The translations under genes and the position numbers were made by a program. Source: Histoplasma ohiense (lineage: Eukaryota > Ascomycota > Eurotiomycetes > Onygenales > Ajellomycetaceae). From it: a stretch of 64,000 nt of DNA. Below the pieces are notes generated by a model, which was not told the origin of the DNA, ran no database searches, and worked only from the letters and a program-made list of their open reading frames with translations. Shown here one piece after another: positions 58,613 to 64,000 of the stretch. Where the stretch lies: assembly GCA_017607445.1 (NCBI GenBank), contig JAEVHH010000004.1:4650001-4714000 (forward strand), read 5' to 3'. How positions within the stretch are numbered: the stretch's first letter is position 1; every line of letters begins with the position of its first letter.

Positions 58613-59800
58613 CTTGCATATATCAAGATCATCTTGCATATTTTAACTAATGTTGCATGTTTTGTTGTAGATGTGCATAACAACAGACCACTCAAATAAA
58701 GTTTAGAGTGATGTTTGTTTGTTTGTTTGTTTGTATTGATTTAACATCCCGGAGAAAACACAGACAGTGTCTGTGTTTCAGAAGCCTTCTGAAGGGCATG
58801 AAGACATGCTACACTGAAGAGATTTCTATATACACAGAGAGAAAGAAAACAGAATTCAGATGACAACTCTTGAGAAGACTCAGCTCATTGAAAAGGATTT
58901 TACTGAGCTGCACATTCATTTCTGATTCAATGTATGATCATTCATGGTGGAGCTATAGTGTGATTTCCAAGGGAAACCACTGCTGCTGTGTCTGAAAGGT
59001 TTTACAGTGAATGAAGAGGGATAACTCTCTCAGTTGATCTGAGAACTGTCTGTACTTCTAACAGCAGAGAAAAAACAGATGAGATAGATAAAAGAAAAAA
59101 GAAAAAGTGAGTATTTTGAAAAGAAAAATAAAGAGAAAAGTGAAGAAAAGACTGTGCTCTCTGTGGTACTTTGCAGTCACATGATCTGACACAAATCTGA
59201 AGAGAGAGAGAGAAGAGAGCACTGAAGAAGATTGTGAGAAGAAAGAAATGAAAAGAAATGAAGAGAGTAGTGAGAAGAAAGAAGAAGAGTGCATATCTGC
59301 AGCTGAAAGCATATCAACTGAATCAGCATACAGACTGTACTGATTATACCACAGCTAGTTGATTATTATTATTATTATTATTCTTCAATTATAGATGCAT
59401 GCAGTCAGTGACTATGACATCTACCTGAAACACTTCAGGATTTTTCAACTCAAGAATAATTTAATATACAAAGACAATTTAAAACATGCATTATCAGAAT
59501 TCCAGCTCAGAATCAAACAACTATTCAAACTGTTCAATCAAAGAAATCAAAATCAAAAGAATGTCAGCAAGTCAACACAACTTAGTTTGAAAACAAAAGA
59601 AATAAACATTGTAAAAGACAGCTTTATTATAACAAGGAAAAGAAAAACCACTGACAACAACTATAACATCAACAAAAAACAAACCTGATCATAAACAACT
59701 TAAGAGAGACTTCAAAGCAAGATGAAAAGAAAGACTAAAAGAAAAATCAAAATAAATCAAATTGAAAATCTGATCTCAATATTTTTAACAGACAATTCAT

Positions 59801-62515
59801 TCAAACTCTTGTAGCAACATTTGATTCTTTCAAATATTCAATTAAAAACTTGATTCCAGTTTCTGTATTGAATAACAGATTCAAATTTAATTGTTCCAAT
59901 TCAAACTTCTTTCTCAGTTTCAATCTCAATTCTGAATACTTTGCACAAAGTAACAGAAGATGCTCTGGATTTTCATATAACTGACAATCTAAACATAGAC
60001 TACTTAAATCATCTCTAAACTTTGTTAAATATGATTTGAAGTAACCATGTCCAAGCTTTAACTGCATTATTGTAGCAAAAAGTTTCTTTTTACACTTTAT
60101 TGAACAAGTTTTTCACTTTGGCTTTGTTTCAAATCTGGAGTAATGCACACTTTTTCTTTGCATAAGCCAGATATCTTGCCATTTTTGCAAACATGATTCT
60201 CTTATTTTTCTCTTAATAAAAGCCCATGTTACAATTCTTTGAAAGCAGATTTCTAATTCAGTTGCTTTTTTTGCAGCTCTATCAGCCATTTCATTGCCAT
60301 ATATACCCATGTGAGCAGGCACTCAGTGAAGATGAATAGAACAATTGAATGAGATTTTTCTTTGAATATTTTGAAGACTTTTCAAAATCAGCTCTAGCAT
60401 TGACTGTCCACTGCTGATTTTATTACTTTGAAGTCTTTTAAGCCCTGCTTGACTATCAGAGAATATCCAAATATGCTCAAATCTTTTCCATTGTTCAATC
60501 TTCATTTCAATCAATTTGAAAGCTCTTGAAATTGCAAATAATTCAGCATTAAAAACTTCTGACTCTTTTCCAATTTGCCAAGAATCAAGAATATAGTTTT
60601 TATCATTTTCTGAATATGCTATTCCAGCTCCAAGATTGCCTGTTTTCTCACATTTTGAGCCATCAGTGTATATAAGAATTGCTTTATTTTTCATTTGTTT
60701 CAAAAGCTTTAAATGTTCTTGAGTCTGATCTTCTTTTGAAAGTTGACTAATGTTTAAATCAACAAGATTATCAAGACTTTTCTTCCAAGAAGAGAGATTT
60801 TCAATAGCTATTCTCTCTACATTTAAACTAGAGAAACAGTTCTTAATCATTGAGCAAATTCTAAATAACTGAGATGGTATTCTTCTTCTTTGTAAAGAAT
60901 CTGAATTTTCAGATAAATCAGTTTCATTCCAATCAAGATAAAGTTCCCAATCTAATTCTAATCCATTTGATTCATTTGGAAAAGAACTTGAAACTCTCTT
61001 TCTAATAGAATGATGTGAATATAGCTTCATAATTCTGAGAGCATAATTCATACAGATTTTATCAAATCTCACTTGTGGTGGAGAAATAGAGGCTTCAATT
61101 TCCATAGCTTTAATTGAAGTAGTTTTGAATACTTCTAAGATCTTTCTTAAAGCTAAGTTTTGAAGTTTTTGAAACCTTTCTATAAAGTGTTTTTGACCTC
61201 TCCACCACACCTGAACTGTATAATCTGAAACAGAGGTCACACAGGCAATATATAATTGTCTCATTGCTTGAAATATCAGACCTCTTTCAGTATTTGAAAG
61301 TCTCAATATACTGTTTAAAATTCTTTCAGCATTTGCAGTTTTTATTTGCACATGAGATTTAAAATTCAATTGAGAATCTAATCAAACACCAAGCCATCTA
61401 ACTGAGTTTTTAGATTTAATTGAATGATTTAAAAGCTTAACTTCAGTATCTTTTTCTCTGAAATTTGGATAAAAATGAATTAATTCAGTTTTATCCATAT
61501 CAAAAACAATGTTTTTTGATTTTGCTTTTTCAATCATTTCAGTTGCTGCTTGCTCAATCAAATTGCAGTTATTCACAATTGATTCTGAGCTTACAACTAG
61601 GTCTAAATCATCTACATAGCTTGGAGTTCTCACCATAATTGCCATTTGTCTATCAATAAATAGAAACTTGACAAATATAGCAAACAAAATGGGTGAGACT
61701 GGGGAACCCTGAGGAACTCCTATCTCAATATCTGTTATATCTTGTCTCATTCCATCAAAAAGCAACTGGATAGTTCTTTTTGACATGAAACAGACAACCC
61801 ACTTAATGAGAGACTTTGGCATTCTCAGTTCTATCAAAGTATTGATCATTTGAGAAAGTGAAACACAATCAAATGCACCTTTTATATCAATAAACATTGC
61901 AGTTGTAACCATTTTTTCATTCTTTGCAAGTTGAATATCATGAACTACAGAGAGAACTGCATCAATTGCTGAGTTTTGCTTTCTACTTCCCATTTGATCA
62001 TCATATAATAGATCAGTAGTAGCAGATAGAAAAGACAATCTAGTGGCAATTATCTTTTCCAGAATTTTTCCCAGGCAATTCAGCAGAGATATCACTCTAT
62101 AAGATTTAGAAATAGTTGGTTTTCTATTGGGTTTTGAAAGAATAACTCCAACAGCATGCCTCCAGCACTTAGAATGATACCCATATTTCAAAAGATTTGA
62201 GAACAATTCAAAGAGCTCATCTTTTAGTACTGAATAAAGCTCTTGAATTATTAAATGATTTATAGTATCAGCTTCTGCTGCTGTGACCTTTGAAGATGAA
62301 AAAATAGCTGTCTTTAATTCATCTTCAGTTAAGTCAGGCCATTTCCATTTCTTATCATGTTCATATTCATTATCTTCTTGCAAAGAACAAATCTCAGTTG
62401 AATTATTTGATGATGGAAATAATATTCTCATAAAAGCTTGACATTTATCTTCAAATGAGCTAGCTATAATTTCCTCATTCTGGAAATTATAAGTTAATGT
62501 TGGTAGCTTAGACAT
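59801..62515 (-). pseudogene. E2 ORF2: RT and RNase H of LINE-E, nearly open
   Basis: The sequence from MSKLPTL (62515) is open except for three TGA codons, each where Trp is expected: near 61385, near 60322 (inside the RNase H motif before VPAHMGIYGNEMADRAAK) and near 60110. RT has NCLGKILEKIIATRLSFL, MFIDIKGAFD, GVPQGSPVSPILFA and SYVDDLDLV (intact YVDD, about 61595-61625). RNase H has ILIYTDGSKCEKTGNLGAGI. The zinc end is CLDCQLYENPEHLLLLC. It lacks the endonuclease domain, which E1 has, so it is not autonomous even without the stops. Confidence 0.9.
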
Positions 62516-62526
62516 TGTTTTTGACT

Positions 62527-63271
62527 ACGTGGCTATTCCACGCAGGATGCACCTTAAGCTAGTTACATATTATAACCCCTATAACCAACCGACCACCGCG
62601 TCCGTCCTCTCGGGCCGCTTTAACTAGTTCTGGGGTTTCCAGCGGGGGTCCTAGTTAAGCGCCACTGCCCACTCTAGGCATCACCATAGCCCAGAGCTTC
62701 CAGTTGCCGATCTCGGCCCATTGCCCCCTTGGCCTACCAACCGGCCGTCGTGGCCTTGCCCCGTGTAAGGGACTAACCATAGGCTTACCCCACCCGATGA
62801 TAACCCACTAATAGTGTTAGATGACCACTAGTGGGCCCTGAATAGGGCGCCTACCAGGGTGTCCTGCTTGGCTTGCTACTACCCCTCTGATGAGGCAGCC
62901 AATCGGATGGTTTTTAAAATCATTCCCTGTTGTTGGGGTGGCCCCCTAGATGCCGGGGGCCTTGGCAGGTGCTAGTATGTATAAGCACCCTATACTCAAC
63001 CCTCTGTAATCATCGGATCTTGCTTAGATCAGCACTAGTGACAGGGGGGCTGCTTGGCACTAATGAGTGTGGCTTCCAGCAGCCACCACCCTCATCACTG
63101 CCAAGCGGCACCCCTGTCAGCACTGCCTCACTAGGCTTGGCCCCTGGTCACGGGGGCCTTCATGGGTAAGAAGTGGCCCAAAATGGGACCTTGCCAGCGG
63201 CAGGATTCGAACCTACAGCACATCTAACAGTGCTACCTTGGGTAACAGTCTTACCAACTGCGCCACGCGGG
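62527..63271 (-). mobile_element. GC-rich tRNA-headed 5' unit (SINE-G) of the chimera
   Basis: 745 bp rich in C and G, with CpG and CpC retained, unlike the flanks. I see no convincing protein; the overlapping plus-strand frames of 72 and 79 residues are chance in stop-poor DNA. It starts with the tRNA-like segment at 63193-63272, and a 5-bp hairpin (cgtgg/ccacg) lies near the fusion point at 62527-62545. It could be a long SINE or another pol III-type transcript captured by LINE-E. Confidence 0.7.
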
Positions 63272-63272
63272 C
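63193..63272 (-). other. tRNA-derived pol III head of the chimera
   Basis: The minus strand has box A TGGCGCAGTTGG (63254-63265) and box B GGTTCGAATCC (63203-63213). Acceptor stem GCCCGCG pairs with CGCTGGC in 6 of 7 positions, the T stem pairs fully with one wobble, and a 5-bp anticodon stem closes a 7-nt loop CCCAAGG (anticodon CAA, Leu-like). A 14-nt variable arm fits a type II tRNA. Position 33 is C, not T, so it is a derived copy and not a working tRNA gene. Confidence 0.7.
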
Positions 63273-63746
63273 CACAGCTAGTTGAAACAGATGAGCTTAT
63301 TATACTGATTTAATCATTTACATCAGTTGAATTGATTGAGCTGATTGAACTGATTGTATCAATTGTATCATTTGTATCAATTGAACTGGTTGAACTGATT
63401 GTACTGTTTGTACTGATTGAATCAATCAAGTCAATTGTACTGATTGAACTGATTGTACTGTTTGTATTGATTGCATTGATTAAATTTATTGTACTGATTG
63501 AATCAGTTGTATCAGATGTTATGCTATCTGTACCATCTGTATAGACTTGGAACTGCTGTGAGGGGCTGTCAGATGATGTGTGTTCAAATGACTGTGTTAT
63601 CTTATACAGTACTGTGTGTAGAACTGTGTGTGGCTAAGCAGTTCTACAAAGTCTGTAGAGATCAGAGACTCTAGATAGACAACAGCTGTCATCTGATTGT
63701 GTGGCTGTACTGCTGATCTTTTGAGTCAGTGAGAGAAATGTCTCTG

Positions 63747-64000
63747 TTTGTTTGTTTGTTTGTATTGGTTTAACATCCCGGAGAAAACACGGGCAGCACC
63801 TGTGTTTCAGAAGCCTCCCAAAGGGCATGGAGATGTGCTACACTGAAGAGATTTCTATATACACAGAGAGAAAGAAAACAGAATTCAGATGACAACTCTT
63901 GAGAAGACTCAGCTCATTGAAAAGGGTTTTACTGAGCTGCACATCCACTTCTGATCCAATGTATGATCATTCATAGTGGAGCTATAGTGTGGTTTTCAAG
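63747..64000 (-). mobile_element. LINE-D copy D4, 3' end
   Basis: It begins with a (TTTG)n tail and continues with the LINE-D 3' region (attggtttaacatcccgg and onward), aligned with D1-D3 to the window edge. Only non-coding 3' sequence is visible. Confidence 0.85.

Larger units (their letters stand above)
16903..58712 (-). mobile_element. Gyp-A copy A2, in three pieces split by Gyp-B and Gyp-C
   Basis: A2 occupies 16903-22126, 29575-30520 and 58032-58712, read on the minus strand. Joining these pieces follows A1 without gaps of note. Its 3' LTR begins at 16903 after gagca, the likely target duplication. Gyp-B splits protease/RT, Gyp-C (C2) splits gag, and LINE-D stops it at 58712 within the primer-binding region. 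The 5' LTR must lie right of the window. It is the better template for the family's accessory gene and for the A AAA AAC site. Confidence 0.9.
59363..63271 (-). mobile_element. SINE-LINE chimeric retroelement E2, with target duplication
   Basis: A 3909-bp insertion flanked by ccacagctagttga (59349-59362 and 63272-63285), a 14-bp duplication. D1 and D2 show the uninterrupted or closely matching site. On the minus strand it starts with a tRNA-like head, runs 745 bp through GC-rich DNA, then at 62526 joins LINE-E inside the RT-upstream part of ORF2 and ends in the LINE-E AAT tail. One duplication around both halves means one integration event. The likely route is template switching during reverse transcription. 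Confidence 0.9.
58713..63746 (-). mobile_element. LINE-D copy D3, 5'-truncated, hosting the SINE-LINE chimera
   Basis: D3 lies at 58713-59362 and 63286-63746, with a (TTTG)n tail at the left inserted in the Gyp-A primer-binding region. It holds the 3' non-coding region, the minisatellite (63308-63520) and a short C-terminal ORF2 piece (63634-63746, with SCCLSRVSDLYRLCRT as in D2). It ends at tctctg just before the TTTG tail of D4. Confidence 0.86.

Noticed and set aside
63193..63272. Functional tRNA-Leu gene
   Set aside because: Position 33 is C, the acceptor stem has a mismatch, and it begins exactly at a retroelement insertion border. It fits a SINE head better.
62930..63285. Overlapping 79- and 72-residue frames in GC-rich DNA
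   Set aside because: They overlap each other, run across the tRNA-like head in antisense, and show no domain features.
1..64000. A genetic code in which TGA means tryptophan
   Set aside because: The same positions carry TGG in sister copies (C3 gag against C4, E2 against E1), and TGG to TGA is exactly the GpG-to-GpA change seen in non-coding LTRs. Other stops also occur.
1..64000. Any single-copy host gene or metabolic cluster
   Set aside because: Every stretch over a few hundred bases aligns with one of the repeat families or with short remnants. No host protein domain was recognised.

Overview
The window is a nest of fungal retrotransposons. I see no ordinary host gene in it. It holds three families of Ty3/gypsy chromovirus (called Gyp-A, Gyp-B and Gyp-C here), two families of LINE-type non-LTR retrotransposon (LINE-D and LINE-E), and two tRNA-headed SINE-like units. 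The APE-endonuclease, RT and RNase H LINEs of Tad1 style, the chromodomain gypsy elements, the short GT-AG introns with CTAAC-like branch sites and the pervasive C-to-T mutation of repeats all suggest a filamentous ascomycete (Pezizomycotina). The species cannot be named. Most coding copies are dead, usually because TGG tryptophan codons have become TGA. The mutations look RIP-like but fall on C followed by C or G, while CpA is spared.

Layout, left to right. 1-2564: 3' end of a plus-strand Gyp-C (C1), inserted in a minus-strand Gyp-C (C0, 2565-5252). C0 lies in a plus-strand Gyp-C LTR remnant (5253-5426), which lies in a minus-strand Gyp-A (A1, 5427-11615) that also carries a SINE (6697-7090). 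11616-12116: a remnant of the older host DNA, with a possible exon. 12117-16902: a minus-strand LINE-E, cut by a second minus-strand Gyp-A (A2) that starts with its 3' LTR at 16903 and runs past 58712. A2 was itself hit by Gyp-B (22127-29569), by a Gyp-C (C2, 30521-58026) and by LINE-D at 58713. C2 contains C3 (35362-47678), which contains C4 (39278-45509). Its 5' LTR also holds two LINE-D copies (48699-57874). The LINE-D at 58713-63746 holds a 3.9 kb chimera (59363-63271) of a GC-rich, tRNA-headed 5' unit fused to a 5'-truncated LINE-E. Matching target-site duplications (5 bp for gypsy, 13-14 bp for LINE and SINE) confirm most of these boundaries.

How the parts work. Each gypsy family encodes Gag with a CCHC knuckle, then protease, RT, RNase H, integrase and a chromodomain. 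In all three families pol lies in the -1 frame relative to gag, with a canonical slippery heptamer at the overlap (G GGA AAA in C, A AAA AAC in A and B). Sequences in Gyp-C and Gyp-A also form a stem-loop just downstream. In all three the primer-binding site is complementary to a motif in the element's own LTR, which is the arrangement of Tf1/sushi-type self-priming. Gyp-A, and probably Gyp-B, carries an extra convergent gene next to its 3' LTR. It has phase-0 introns and encodes a Cys-rich protein of unknown function. The SINE at 6697 ends with nearly the same 3' tail as LINE-E, so LINE-E is its likely source of reverse transcriptase.

The points most worth following are the shared -1 frameshift design, the convergent Cys-rich gene, the SINE-LINE chimera, the CpC/CpG mutation context and the strong mutational asymmetry between the two LTRs of C4.
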